A DNA stretch of 41,071 nucleotides from an uncultured Methanomicrobiales archaeon (GCA_949320185.1 CASGHK010000034.1:1-41071); one strand, 5' to 3'. Counted from the first letter of the stretch, positions 8,372 through 17,293 are shown. Numbers and translations are program-made. Notes: generated by a model from the letters alone, not told the origin.

Positions 8372-8560
8372 ATCGAGCGTGCCAGGCGGCACGTGCACCG
8401 CCATCGCCCCGGTCTGCCGTTCAGCCGCGAGCTCGCCGGGTGCGCGGTCGATCCCACCCGGCTCCCCGTCGGTGACGCAGCAGATCCTGCCCATCTCGCC
8501 GGCCCGGGCGTGGAGCGCAGGGTTTCCTCCGCACCCGATCTCGTCGCCTCGGGGCTGGGA
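8372..8560 (-). pseudogene. Remnant of a PIG-L/LmbE-type deacetylase
   Basis: This lies in the roughly 340-base gap between the PII gene and the ribbon-helix-helix gene. On the minus strand one frame reads DEIGCGGNPALHARAGEMG followed by RICCVTDGEPGG and then APGELAAERQTGAM. This matches, with the expected spacing, the core of PIG-L/LmbE deacetylases (HPDDE-[IV]GCGG-x-[LI]ALHA-x-AG ... VTDGE). The metal-binding HPDDE is replaced by QPRGDE, there is no start codon or upstream N-terminal strand, and the frame stops at the PII promoter, so only about 60 of about 230 residues remain. It is read as a decayed fragment and is presumably not functional. The identification rests on motif recall and needs a search. 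Confidence 0.5.
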
Positions 8561-8671
8561 CCCGTTTGCACGTAGGTTCGTGGAGGGGCGTGGGTGAAGG
8601 CTCCGGATGGCCGTTATGCTCCGTGTGGCCAAAGGAGAAGACAGAAGTCCCCCGGGCCCGTACCCCTCCAC

Positions 8672-9271
8672 ATGAGGCTCTCCCTTCTTCTCCCCGACGA
8701 GGTTGCCGAAGCCCTTGAAGGACGTGCCAGGGCCGCGGGCGTCTCGTGCGAGGAGTTCGCTCTTCAGGCGGTCGTCGCCGCCTCGACCAGCGACCCTGCC
8801 GGTCTTGAGCCCCTCCCCGGGAGCGAACGCGCCCGGATGGAGGAGGCGCTCCGGGTCGTTGACGAGACCCTGCCCGCCCTCACAGCCGAGCGGGACACGC
8901 TCGCTGCACGGGTCTCGGAGCTCGAGCACCTTGCCCGGGTAGCAGCCGCCGAGGTGGCCGCCTCGCAGGCCTCCCGCGAGCGGATGGAGCAGGAGCAGGA
9001 CCGGGTCGAGGACCAGCGGGCCCGGGCGAGGACCCGTGCGACCCTGGCGGAGGACGAGCGGGACCGTGCCCGGACCGAGCTCGCCGCCGCCCTCGAACGG
9101 GCCGCCGGGGCCGAGCAGCGCGCCTCCGTCGCCGAGGCGGTCGCCGCCGAGCGGCTCGAGCGGATCGCCGACCTTCGGGAGGTTGTCCGCGCCCTCGCCG
9201 CTGCCCGCCCCCTGGACCCGTCACCCACGGCTGACGGGGCGGGATCCGACGGAGGGGCGACACCGGCCTGA
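8672..9271 (+). CDS. Ribbon-helix-helix-like N-terminus with long coiled coil
   Basis: A 199-residue protein. Residues 1 to about 38 (RLSLLLPDEVAEALEGRARA, then GVSCEEFALQAVVAAS) resemble a ribbon-helix-helix fold: one strand then two helices, as in CopG/MetJ-type DNA-binding proteins. Residues about 60-185 are an alanine-, arginine- and glutamate-rich heptad-like segment (LTAERDTLAARVSELEHLARV), predicted to be a continuous coiled coil, ending in a short Gly/Ser/Pro tail. There is no signal peptide. It could be a dimeric DNA-binding protein whose coiled coil joins partners, but no toxin-like neighbour is present. The start ATG 8672 is chosen because the strand begins right after it; upstream in-frame sequence is not protein-like. 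The function is not known. Confidence 0.7.
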   Translation: MRLSLLLPDEVAEALEGRARAAGVSCEEFALQAVVAASTSDPAGLEPLPGSERARMEEALRVVDETLPALTAERDTLAARVSELEHLARVAAAEVAASQASRERMEQEQDRVEDQRARARTRATLAEDERDRARTELAAALERAAGAEQRASVAEAVAAERLERIADLREVVRALAAARPLDPSPTADGAGSDGGATPA

Positions 9272-9340
9272 GGGCTGGCCCCCTTCCTCAGGCCGGGAAC
9301 GGTTCGCCACGCTTATCTCGTCTCCGCCGAACCAGTCATC

Positions 9341-10723
9341 ATGGTCAGGCTCCTCGCCCCGTTCCTCCTGCTCGCCCTCCTCCTCGTCCTGCTCGCCGCC
9401 GGCTGCACCGGAGGTCCCGCGGGGGGACCGGCGACGGTGCCGGGGACTTCGGTGCCCACCGGTGAAGGAAACATGACGAACACCTCCTCGATACCGCTCG
9501 TCTTCCAGGACCGCTCCCTCTCGTTCGAGCTCGTCCGGACGCTCGGCAAGACCTACGAGCACGGCGCCGACCTCGGCGAGTCGCTCGAGACCGCCCGCCG
9601 GATCGCTGCGCATGAAGGTCGGGGGCTCCACCCCGTCCTGAACGCCTGGTACAGCGAGTGGAACGCCACCGCAAAGCGGGTCCATGGAATCGGGGTCGAG
9701 GCCGAGCGGCAAGGCCACCAGGTCAGCGCCGGTGAGGCCTACCTCCGGGCCTCGGAGTACTACCGTGCGGCCGACTTCTTCCTTCACGACGACCCGGCGG
9801 ACCCCGAGATCCTCCGGCTCTGGGACGCGATGCACGCCGACTTCGTCCGGGGGCTCACGCTCACCGGGGTCCGGTTCGAAGAGGTCGAGATACCGTACGG
9901 TGCCACAACCCTTCACGGCTATTACTTCCCCGCGACGACCGGCGGCGCGAAAGCTCCGACGGTGATAGTCCACCAGGGATTCGACGGCACCGCCGAGGAG
10001 TGTTGGTACGGCGTCGGGGCCGCCGCCGTTCGGCGAGGCTACAACGTCCTCGCCTTCGACGGCCCGGGCCAGGGGAGGGCCGTCCGGAAGCAGGGACTCT
10101 ATTTCCGGCCCGACTGGGAGGCGGTCGTTACCCCGGTGGTCGACTGGGTCGTCGCCAGGCCCGGGGTTGACCCTGACCGTGTCGTGCTCTACGGGATCAG
10201 CATGGGTGGCTACCTCGCCCCCCGCGCCGCCGCCCACGAGCACCGACTCCGGGCCGTGGTGGCGAACGAGGGGGTCTACGACGTCTTCGAGAACGACGCG
10301 AACGCCGCCCGGATGACGCCCTCCGAGCTTCGTGAGTTCCTCTACAACCAGACCGACGAGTACAACCGGTTCGTCGCGGGGATGATCGAGCACGACGTCC
10401 AGCTCTACTGGGCGACCACGCACGGCCAGTGGGCCTTCGGCGTCTCGACACCGGCCGACCTGATGAAGGCTCACGAGGCGTACACCATGAACGGCTCCGC
10501 CGATCGGATCACCTGCCCCGTCCTGGTCCTGGACGTCGAGGAGAACCAGTTCTTCGGGTCCCAGGCCCAGAGGCTCTTCGACGCCCTGCCCCCCGCGAAC
10601 CGGGCCCTTCTCACGTTCAATGCCGATGAGGGCGCCGGCCTCCACTGCCAGGCAGGCGCTCAGGCCCTCGGGACACAGCGGATCTTCGACTGGCTCGACG
10701 AGGAACTCACGAGGGACGGATAG
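9341..10723 (+). CDS. Secreted lipoprotein alpha/beta hydrolase
   Basis: A 460-residue hydrolase. Residues 1-21 form a hydrophobic signal ending in a lipobox-like LLAAGC with Cys22, so it is probably lipid-anchored outside the cell. A Thr/Pro-rich linker follows. A helical N-terminal cap (about 50-170) precedes an alpha/beta hydrolase core with the HQGFDG oxyanion-loop region, nucleophile Ser287 in GISMGG and a likely catalytic His435 in GAGLHCQAG. The helical cap plus GxSxGG resembles the 2,6-dihydropseudooxynicotine hydrolase/FrsA-like branch, so C-C bond or ester hydrolysis are both possible; the substrate is unknown. CGCTTATCTCG centred 26 bases before ATG 9341 suggests a leaderless message. 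It stands alone, convergent with the next gene. Confidence 0.83.
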   Translation: MVRLLAPFLLLALLLVLLAAGCTGGPAGGPATVPGTSVPTGEGNMTNTSSIPLVFQDRSLSFELVRTLGKTYEHGADLGESLETARRIAAHEGRGLHPVLNAWYSEWNATAKRVHGIGVEAERQGHQVSAGEAYLRASEYYRAADFFLHDDPADPEILRLWDAMHADFVRGLTLTGVRFEEVEIPYGATTLHGYYFPATTGGAKAPTVIVHQGFDGTAEECWYGVGAAAVRRGYNVLAFDGPGQGRAVRKQGLYFRPDWEAVVTPVVDWVVARPGVDPDRVVLYGISMGGYLAPRAAAHEHRLRAVVANEGVYDVFENDANAARMTPSELREFLYNQTDEYNRFVAGMIEHDVQLYWATTHGQWAFGVSTPADLMKAHEAYTMNGSADRITCPVLVLDVEENQFFGSQAQRLFDALPPANRALLTFNADEGAGLHCQAGAQALGTQRIFDWLDEELTRDG

Positions 10724-10747
10724 AATAGGGGAAAGGTGGGATGGGCC

Positions 10748-11179
10748 CTAGAAACGGACCCGTTCCTGTTCGCGCTCATGCATGTTCACGGCCATGGTCC
10801 AGAACCAGGCCGCGCCGTGGGCAAGACGGAAGATGGCGAGGAGCGCGTCGTTCTCGCCCACGATCGTCCGGACCCAGGGGCGTTCCTGGTAGAGCCGGTC
10901 CCGGAGGGCCGGGTCGTCCAGGAACTCGACCGTCCCCTCCACCCGGAGCTGCCGGCCCGCGCCCTGTCCATCGCCGGGGTCGTAGAAACAGAGCTCGACC
11001 TTCGGGTTCGCCCGGAGCTGCCGGCAGATGTCCTTCGTCGTGCCCGTGTGAAAGTAGAACCCGGTCTCGTCCGCGAACCACATCGCGAACCCCCGGACTC
11101 GGGGCTGGTCTCCGTCGACGGTGCCGATCCACGCGATCGGGTTCGCATTCGCGAAGTCGATGACCTCTTTCTGGTCCAT
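10748..11179 (-). CDS. Pyridoxamine 5'-phosphate oxidase-family flavoprotein
   Basis: A 143-residue split-barrel protein. The N-terminal helix MDQKEVIDFANANPIAWIGT leads into paired strands (VDGDQPRVRGFAMWF), then FYFHTGTTKDICRQL and PKVELCFYDPG, as in small PNPOx-like proteins that bind FMN or F420. The characteristic KxxxxNP spacing appears as KDICRQLRANPKVEL. The substrate is unknown; in methanogens such proteins often reduce or bind flavin-type ligands (family knowledge). ATG 11179 is chosen over the longer frame because a CAATATCAG TATA-like box (minus-strand CTGATATTG, 11200-11208) is centred 25 bases upstream. It is divergent from the following histidine kinase. Confidence 0.87.
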   Translation of the reverse strand: MDQKEVIDFANANPIAWIGTVDGDQPRVRGFAMWFADETGFYFHTGTTKDICRQLRANPKVELCFYDPGDGQGAGRQLRVEGTVEFLDDPALRDRLYQERPWVRTIVGENDALLAIFRLAHGAAWFWTMAVNMHEREQERVRF

Positions 11180-11308
11180 GCCTACGGGTGGTTCGCTGGC
11201 AATATCAGGGTTGTGAAATGCTGGCGGGTGGCAATGCGAATGGCAAGAGCCATACCCTTGTGATGACAATAGCCGGCTGCCGGACGGGATCCCGGTGGGC
11301 GCGGAACC

Positions 11309-13195
11309 GTGAAGATCAGGACGCGGATGACGATCATCCTGCTCGTTTTCGGACTGGCCGTGGTGCTCATCTCGGCCTCGGTGGTCGGGACGCAGTACCG
11401 GTTGGGTGGGATCGAGACGCGGGTGGCGCTCGCCGACGACCTTCACGCGAGGGCCCACCTCCTCGGCGACCTCTCGACCCGGTACCTCGTCCTGGATGAG
11501 GACCAGGAGGTCAACCGTTGGCGATCCGAGTACGTCGCGTTCGGTGAGGCCCTTTCGTCCTTCTCCGTCGAGGGAGAGCGGGAACAGGCCCTCTATTCGG
11601 CGCTCCAGGAGACCTGGCGGGGACTCGGCGACGTCTTCGAGGAGGTGGCCGACAGCGGCGGCGCGGTTCCCACCACAGTGGAAGGAGGGGGAGTCCCGGC
11701 GTCCTGGACCCAGGTCGCGGAGGTGAACCGGGCACTGGTCCAGGACGCACTCGACCTCTCCGTCCTGCTCCGAAACGAGAAGGGGAGCGTGGAGCGGCAG
11801 AACACCCTCCTCGTCTCCTCCCTCGTCGCGGTCTTCGCTGCGTTCCTGCTCGTGAGCTACCTGCTCAACTTCCGGCAGGTGCTCGTCTCAATCGCCGCCC
11901 TCCAGGAGGGGACCCGGGCCGTCGGATCGGGGGACCTCTCCTTCGTCCTTCCGGCGCACGGCGACGATGAGCTGGGTGAGCTGGGGCGCTCCTTCAACCG
12001 GATGATCACCGACCTGCGGTCGCTCACCGCATCGCGCGCCGAGCTCGAGGCGGAGGTCGTCCGGCGGCGAGAGGTCGAGGGCCGGCTCCGCGGCTCCCTG
12101 GAGGCCCTCGAGCAGAAGGATACCGAGCTGGTCTCTGCCGCCGCCTTCATCACCGAGTCCCCGTTTCCGTTGATGAGGGTCGACAGGTCCGGGGCGGTCC
12201 TCTACACCAACCCGGCCGGTGAGGGAGTCCTCGAGTGCTGGGGGATGGCGGAGGGGGACCGGTTCTCGGACCGGCTCTGCGAGGAGACGGCCATCGCGCT
12301 CGACCTCGGTGTGACGCGCGAACTCGAGGCCCGCTGCCGGTCGATCCTCTACTCGATCGCGATGGTACCGGTCGCTGGCCAGGAGTACGTCAACCTCTAC
12401 TTCTCCGAGATCACCCGGCGGAAACAGGCCGAGCAGACCCTCGAGGCCCAGGCCGAACGGCTCCGGCGCTCCAACGAGGAGCTGGAACGGTTCGCCTACG
12501 TCTCGAGCCACGACCTCCAGGAGCCCCTTCGCTCGGTGGTCAGCTTCAGCCAGCTCCTGGAGCGGCGGTACCGGGGCAGGCTCGGGCCCGACGCCGACGA
12601 GTACATCGGGTTCATCGTCGAGGCTGGTATCCGGATGCAGGCCCTGATCCAGGACCTTCTCCAGCTCTCCCGCGTCTCGACCCGAAAGGGTGTTCCCCGG
12701 CCCGTGGAGAGCGGGGTGGTCCTCGAGGATGTGCTGCGGGACCTCTCCCCTGCGATCGAGGCCTCCAAGGGAACCGTTGAGTACGGCCATCTGCCGCGGG
12801 TGACGGCCGACCCGACCCAGCTCGGCCAGGTCTTTGCCAACCTGGTGAGCAACGCGCTCAAGTTCCACCGCGAGGGAGTCCCTCCGCAGGTGCGTGTCTC
12901 GGCGGAACCGAACGGCGGGGCCTGGCGGTTCTCGGTGGAGGACAACGGGATCGGGATCGAGCCCGAATATTTCGACCGGATCTTCGTTATCTTTCAGCGG
13001 CTCCATACCCGTGACGAGTACGAAGGGACCGGGATCGGCCTCGCCCTGGTCGCCCGGATCATCGAGCTGCACGGAGGACGCACCTGGGTGGATTCCTGCC
13101 CGGGCCGGGGGAGCACGTTCTTCTTCACGCTCCCTGGTTCGGACGACGTCTCCGCCGACAATTCTGGAGACCCACCCTCCACCCCGGGTGTGTGA
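11309..13195 (+). CDS. HAMP-PAS membrane histidine kinase
   Basis: A 628-residue sensor kinase. A first membrane helix (about 8-28) and a second (about 170-190) enclose a roughly 140-residue extracytoplasmic, mostly helical sensor. A HAMP linker (about 192-245, DDELGELGRSFNRMITDLR), a coiled coil, a PAS-like domain (about 275-365) and a second coil follow. His401 lies in FAYVSSHDLQEPLRSV, the SHDLQEPL box of bacteriophytochrome-like kinases. The ATPase domain has NLVSNALKFH, EDNGIGIE and GTGIGLALVARII. This His box differs from the HDI-x-N boxes of neighbouring kinases, so it comes from a different lineage. The start is GTG 11309, just before the first helix. No receiver protein is adjacent. 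Confidence 0.92.
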   Translation: MKIRTRMTIILLVFGLAVVLISASVVGTQYRLGGIETRVALADDLHARAHLLGDLSTRYLVLDEDQEVNRWRSEYVAFGEALSSFSVEGEREQALYSALQETWRGLGDVFEEVADSGGAVPTTVEGGGVPASWTQVAEVNRALVQDALDLSVLLRNEKGSVERQNTLLVSSLVAVFAAFLLVSYLLNFRQVLVSIAALQEGTRAVGSGDLSFVLPAHGDDELGELGRSFNRMITDLRSLTASRAELEAEVVRRREVEGRLRGSLEALEQKDTELVSAAAFITESPFPLMRVDRSGAVLYTNPAGEGVLECWGMAEGDRFSDRLCEETAIALDLGVTRELEARCRSILYSIAMVPVAGQEYVNLYFSEITRRKQAEQTLEAQAERLRRSNEELERFAYVSSHDLQEPLRSVVSFSQLLERRYRGRLGPDADEYIGFIVEAGIRMQALIQDLLQLSRVSTRKGVPRPVESGVVLEDVLRDLSPAIEASKGTVEYGHLPRVTADPTQLGQVFANLVSNALKFHREGVPPQVRVSAEPNGGAWRFSVEDNGIGIEPEYFDRIFVIFQRLHTRDEYEGTGIGLALVARIIELHGGRTWVDSCPGRGSTFFFTLPGSDDVSADNSGDPPSTPGV

Positions 13196-13221
13196 CCCGG
13201 TGGCCAGCCCGCTCGCCCCTC

Positions 13222-14022
13222 TCAGCCCGGGTTCACACCGGTCGCCCGGAAGAAGGTGTAGCAGAAGGTGCCGCCAGGCCCGCCGGTCCGGCGGAGGTCG
13301 GCCACTCCCCGGTCGAAGGCGTCCGGGTCGACGAGCCCGAGCCTGACCGCCCGCTCCCGCGCCCCCTCCACCATCGGTACGATCGTTCTCTGGACGAACC
13401 CATCCTGGACCCCGGGCCGGCTCTCGTCAGCATAGACCATGCGCGGTGAGACGGTCACCTCCTCGAAGCCGGCGCCTGCGAGGAGCGGGTAGAGCCGCCG
13501 GCCGACCAGGGCGTCCCCGCCGACTGCTGCCTGGGCACGGACGAGGGCCCACCAGGCGTGCGCCGCCTCGGGCGTCTCCGGATGGTAATAACAGGAGCCG
13601 TGGTCGCCTTCGATCACGGTGCAGGTGCCGCCGGGCCGCAGGAGCCGGCGGAGGTGGACGAGGGCTCCCGGTGGGTCGGAGAGGTGCTCGAGGACGAAGC
13701 AGACGAATATGTGGTCGAAGGAACCGTCGCGGAACGGCAGGGTGTTGATATCCCCGCAGAGGAGTTCCCCCCCGAGGGCCCGTGCCCGCGCAGCGCGGAG
13801 CGACGGGGCCGAACGGTCGACCGAGATGAGCCGTGCGCCGGGGCTCGCGGCAGTGACGAGCGCTGTCTGGGCGCCGGTGCCGCACCCCGCCTCGAGCACG
13901 AGGGACCCCGGCGGGAACCAGGTGTCCTGGTGAAGGAGCGCCGCGAGGGCTCCCGCCTGGTCGCTCAGCCGCCGCTCTTCCTCGGCGGAGTAGCCGTGAA
14001 CGTACCCCGGGGTGCTGCTCAT
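13222..14022 (-). CDS. SAM-dependent class I methyltransferase
   Basis: A 266-residue methyltransferase. The SAM motif I is LVLEAGCGTGAQT, followed by the acidic LISVDRS, then DINTLPFRDGSFDHIFVCFV (motif II region) and RLLRPGGTCTVIEGDHGS (motif III). The C-terminal part has the YADESRPGVQ and FCYTFFRATG elements of UbiE-like small-molecule methyltransferases. The substrate is unknown. Start choice: a strong TATA sequence (minus TTCATATAC, 14047-14055) lies directly in front of the upstream ATG 14046, so transcription would begin near 14024. That leaves ATG 14022 (MSSTPGYVHGYS) as the real, leaderless start. It diverges from another methyltransferase gene. Confidence 0.88.
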   Translation of the reverse strand: MSSTPGYVHGYSAEEERRLSDQAGALAALLHQDTWFPPGSLVLEAGCGTGAQTALVTAASPGARLISVDRSAPSLRAARARALGGELLCGDINTLPFRDGSFDHIFVCFVLEHLSDPPGALVHLRRLLRPGGTCTVIEGDHGSCYYHPETPEAAHAWWALVRAQAAVGGDALVGRRLYPLLAGAGFEEVTVSPRMVYADESRPGVQDGFVQRTIVPMVEGARERAVRLGLVDPDAFDRGVADLRRTGGPGGTFCYTFFRATGVNPG

Positions 14023-14046
14023 CCTACTCCTGGTGTGACGGTCCAT

Positions 14047-14087
14047 GTATATGAACCTCCACGTCAGGGGGCCCGCACCTTGATATG
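14047..14087. promoter_or_regulatory. Divergent promoter pair between two methyltransferase genes
   Basis: Two TATA elements lie back to back: minus-strand TTCATATAC (14047-14055) and plus-strand TTGATATG (14080-14087). Each is centred about 25-28 bases from the start codon of its gene (14022 and 14108). The core promoters sit only about 25 bases apart, so the two genes could compete for, or share, one regulator. Confidence 0.6.
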
Positions 14088-14107
14088 CGCCGTTGTCGAG
14101 ACGTGAT

Positions 14108-14677
14108 ATGATGATGGAGCACCACGACGATGAGGAGCGGCGGCGCTGGCAGGACCCCGAGGAGATCCTCGACAGGGTCGGCGTGGCTCCCGGGGGGATC
14201 GTGGCCGATGTCGGTGCAGGCGACGGGTACTTTACCCTCCCGATCGCACGGCGGGTCGGGTCCCACGGAATCGTCTACGCGGTCGACCCGTCGGTCGAAC
14301 GGCTGACCCGCCTCCACGAAACGGCCGAGGAGGAGGGGCTGGAGAACATCCGCATCCGGGCGATCACGGCAGAGGAGCTCGCCGTCTGCGAGGGTTGCGC
14401 CGACCTTGTCTTCTACGGCAACTGCCTTCACGACTTCGCCGACCAGGCCGATGCTCTCCGGAACGCGATGACCGCGCTGAAGCCCGGCGGCCGTCTCGCC
14501 AGTATCGACTGGAAGAAGGAGGAGACCCTCCTGGGAAGGGACCTGGTCGGACCGCCGGTCGAGATCCGGTTCGGAGAGGAGGAGGCGATAAGGTTGATAG
14601 GCGAGGCCGGATTCGTGATCGAATCGGTCACGCCCTCGGGACCGTATCACTACCTGGTGCTGGCCACCCGTCCCTGA
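14108..14677 (+). CDS. SAM-dependent methyltransferase (Rossmann type)
   Basis: A 189-residue methyltransferase. Motif I is IVADVGAGDGYFTLPIARRV, then VYAVDPSVERL, and the ADLVFYGNCLHDFADQ segment occupies the motif II position. ALKPGGRLASIDWKKEE and a C-terminal RLIGEAGFVIESV helix-strand complete the fold. The N-terminal RRRWQDPEEILDRVGV is common in archaeal methyltransferases that act on small molecules or arsenic/ubiquinone-like acceptors; the acceptor here cannot be told. ATG 14108 fits a TATA box 24 bases upstream; TTG 14093 or ATG 14111/14114 are alternatives. It ends nine bases before the convergent rad50 stop. Confidence 0.87.
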   Translation: MMMEHHDDEERRRWQDPEEILDRVGVAPGGIVADVGAGDGYFTLPIARRVGSHGIVYAVDPSVERLTRLHETAEEEGLENIRIRAITAEELAVCEGCADLVFYGNCLHDFADQADALRNAMTALKPGGRLASIDWKKEETLLGRDLVGPPVEIRFGEEEAIRLIGEAGFVIESVTPSGPYHYLVLATRP

Positions 14678-14686
14678 TCCGCCTGG

Positions 14687-17293
14687 TCAGAGACGGACGA
14701 CCCGCGACCCGTTGCTCTCTTTGGTCACGCCGTAGACGGCATCGGCGACCCCTTCGAGCTCTTGCTCGTGCGAGACGATGATCGTCTGGTCGCATCCCGT
14801 CTCCGCCAGGACCTCACGGAGCCGGTTGAGCTGTTGCGACGAGAACCCGTCGGTCGGCTCGTCCAGGATGAGCAGGCTCTCACGGGTGAGCCCCGCCTCC
14901 TGCCGCACCATGGTGTTGAGGGCGAGGCGGTAGGCGAGTGCCAGGCTCGTCCGCTCCCCGCCCGAGAGGGTCTCGGGTTCGAGCTCGTACTCGCCAGACT
15001 GGACGACGGGGGAGAAGGAGGCGTCCACCTCGACGCGGAGGTCGTCCGCCTCCACGAGACGGGCGAACCAGTCCGCGAAGAGCCCCTCGAACCGGTCGCG
15101 GATGCTGTCCAGGACCCCCGCCTCGATCTCGACGACCGCCGGCACGACGTGGCCGAGGAGCCACCGCTGGACCTCGCCGAGATACCTCCGGCGACGTTCG
15201 ATCCCCTGGAGACGCTCGCGCTCGGCCCGGACCGCCGTGAGCCGTTCCTCCAACCGGCCCTGCCCGACCTGGACCCGGATCCGCTCAGTCGCGGCGGCCT
15301 CCGCCCGCTGCCGGGCATGGCGGAGCTCCTCCTCCAGCCCCTCGAGACAGGCCACCGCCTCATCGAGCCGCCGAAGGTCGTGTTCGAGGGCACGCAGGCT
15401 GCCCTCCCGCTCCTGGGTACGGAGGGCGATTCGCTCGCGCTCCTCCCGGTGCCCGGCGAGACGGCGTGCCGCCTCCAGACCCTCCTCCCGCGCCCGGGCA
15501 GTCTCCCGGTACGCCTCCACAACCCCTGCTGCCTCGATCCGCCCCATCGCCGCCTCGCAGTCGTCGAAGCGTGAGGCGTCCGCGCGGACGGATTCGATCT
15601 CTGTCTCCACCCGGGTGAGGCGGGTCCGCTCGTCGATGCCGTAAGCGCCGGACTCGAGCCGGCGGGCGAGCGCTTCGCACTCCTCCCGCCCCCGGACCGC
15701 CTCGTCCTGCGCTCGCACGAGTTCACGCCGTCGCCCCTCGAGCCGGGCCCTCTGTGACCGAACGCCGGCCAGGGCATCCCGCACCCGCTCGCATTCGTGC
15801 TGCCGCTCGTCCAGGGCCGCCAGGTCACGGTCGAAGAGCTTGAGGGTCTCGATGCAGTCGGCTGCCCGCCTCTCGAGCCGGCTCGCCTCCGCCATAGCCC
15901 CGCGGCGGACCTGCTCCAGGTGGTCCGCGCCCAGAGTCTGGCGGCAGGTCGGGCAGGGGGCTCCGACCCCGATGGAGGCGATCGCCTCCCATTCGGCCAC
16001 GACCCTCTCTCTCTCCCCCTCGGACAGCCCCCGCTCGGCGATGACGCGCCCCCGCATCTCGCGGATGAGCGCGGTCTCCTCGGCGATCCCGGTCCCGGGG
16101 ACAAGCGCTTCGCAGAGGCGCCGCTCCTCCTCGTCCAGGCTGATCGCCTCCGTCTCGAGAGCCGCCAGCGCGACGGCGGTGTCGGCCCCCTCGACCCGGC
16201 TCCGGAGGGCTTCGAGCGAGCCGACCAGCCTCTCCCGCTCCCGTTCGATCGCCCCGGCAAGGTCCCGGCGCTCGGCCTCGAGGAGCCGGTACCGCTCGGC
16301 GGCGGGACGGAGAACTGCCCGCTCCCTGCCGAACCGCTCGTACTCCGCGTACTGTGCGGCGAGCCGTTCGAACCGGCCCTCCTCCTCTGCTCCGGGGAGG
16401 TGAGCAGACCGTTCCAGGCTTCGTATCGTCTCGTCCACCCCGACGAGCTCGAGCCGGTCCCGTGCCAGCACCTGGCCGAGTGACCGGTGTTCACCCGCAA
16501 TCCGGTCCCGCTCCTGGCGTGTCCCGGAGAGGGGTTCGATCGCCGCCTCGATCCGGGCACACTCCCGGTCGATCAGCCTGCAGGCCTCCTCGATCCCCTG
16601 CGCCTCCTCGCCGAGCCGGGCCAGCTCCTCCTCGAGCCGCCCCTCCTCCTCCACGGCTGCACGGAGGCCCACCGCGAGCCCCGCCAGCACCTCCTGCTCG
16701 GGGGCGATCATGCCCCGGACCAGGTGCTCGTCGATATTCCGCCGGGCCCAGCGGTACTGCTCCAGGCCGAAGGCCCGCCGGAGGATGTCGAGCCGCTCCT
16801 CGCGCCCGAGGACGAGGACCTGCTTCATCTCCTCCTGCGGGGTGTAGACCGCGTACCGGTAGATCCGGGACCCGGCCTTCGGGTCCGGGCGCTCGTTGAA
16901 CCCGAGCACCGCGAGGACGCGGGCCTTCAGCTCGGTCGTCGAATACCCGGTCTGCACACCTTCCTCCTCGAACCAGCCGTCGACCTGTTCAACCGGGCCA
17001 GGCTCCCCGTCCTTTCGCCGGGTACGCCGCTGGACCGCGCGGTGGACGGCGTACTCGGTGCCGTCGACCGCGAACCGGACCGTGACATCGCCCCGGCGCG
17101 CCCCGTGGCGGAGGAGGTGCGTGTTCTTGATGTCGCCGAGGCCGAAGAGCCCGAACTCGATTGCGGCAAGGATGGTCGACTTGCCGCTCCCGATGTCGCC
17201 CCAGAAGAGAGTCACCCCCGGGGGGAACTCGACGACGGTCTCCTCCTCCCCGTACGAGCGGATGTTGGAGAGAGTGAGCGAGACGAGGCGCAT
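14687..17293 (-). CDS. rad50: DNA double-strand-break repair ATPase Rad50
   Basis: An 868-residue SMC-like ATPase. The N-terminal half-ATPase has Walker A GDIGSGKST at residues 32-40. Long antiparallel coiled coils surround a zinc hook CPTC at residues 447-450, in the middle of the protein as expected. The C-terminal half has the signature LSGGERTSLALAYRLALN and Walker B LLILDEPTDGFSSQQ. With Mre11 it tethers and processes broken DNA ends in an ATP-driven complex (known). Its ATG follows the mre11 stop directly (TGAATG), with GGGAGGG upstream, so the two are translated in step. The length is typical for archaeal Rad50. Confidence 0.96.
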   Translation of the reverse strand: MRLVSLTLSNIRSYGEEETVVEFPPGVTLFWGDIGSGKSTILAAIEFGLFGLGDIKNTHLLRHGARRGDVTVRFAVDGTEYAVHRAVQRRTRRKDGEPGPVEQVDGWFEEEGVQTGYSTTELKARVLAVLGFNERPDPKAGSRIYRYAVYTPQEEMKQVLVLGREERLDILRRAFGLEQYRWARRNIDEHLVRGMIAPEQEVLAGLAVGLRAAVEEEGRLEEELARLGEEAQGIEEACRLIDRECARIEAAIEPLSGTRQERDRIAGEHRSLGQVLARDRLELVGVDETIRSLERSAHLPGAEEEGRFERLAAQYAEYERFGRERAVLRPAAERYRLLEAERRDLAGAIERERERLVGSLEALRSRVEGADTAVALAALETEAISLDEEERRLCEALVPGTGIAEETALIREMRGRVIAERGLSEGERERVVAEWEAIASIGVGAPCPTCRQTLGADHLEQVRRGAMAEASRLERRAADCIETLKLFDRDLAALDERQHECERVRDALAGVRSQRARLEGRRRELVRAQDEAVRGREECEALARRLESGAYGIDERTRLTRVETEIESVRADASRFDDCEAAMGRIEAAGVVEAYRETARAREEGLEAARRLAGHREERERIALRTQEREGSLRALEHDLRRLDEAVACLEGLEEELRHARQRAEAAATERIRVQVGQGRLEERLTAVRAERERLQGIERRRRYLGEVQRWLLGHVVPAVVEIEAGVLDSIRDRFEGLFADWFARLVEADDLRVEVDASFSPVVQSGEYELEPETLSGGERTSLALAYRLALNTMVRQEAGLTRESLLILDEPTDGFSSQQLNRLREVLAETGCDQTIIVSHEQELEGVADAVYGVTKESNGSRVVRL

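Noticed and set aside
14023-14046. Upstream ATG 14046 as the methyltransferase start
   Set aside because: It is immediately beside the TATA box, so it would be outside the transcript; ATG 14022 fits the leaderless spacing.
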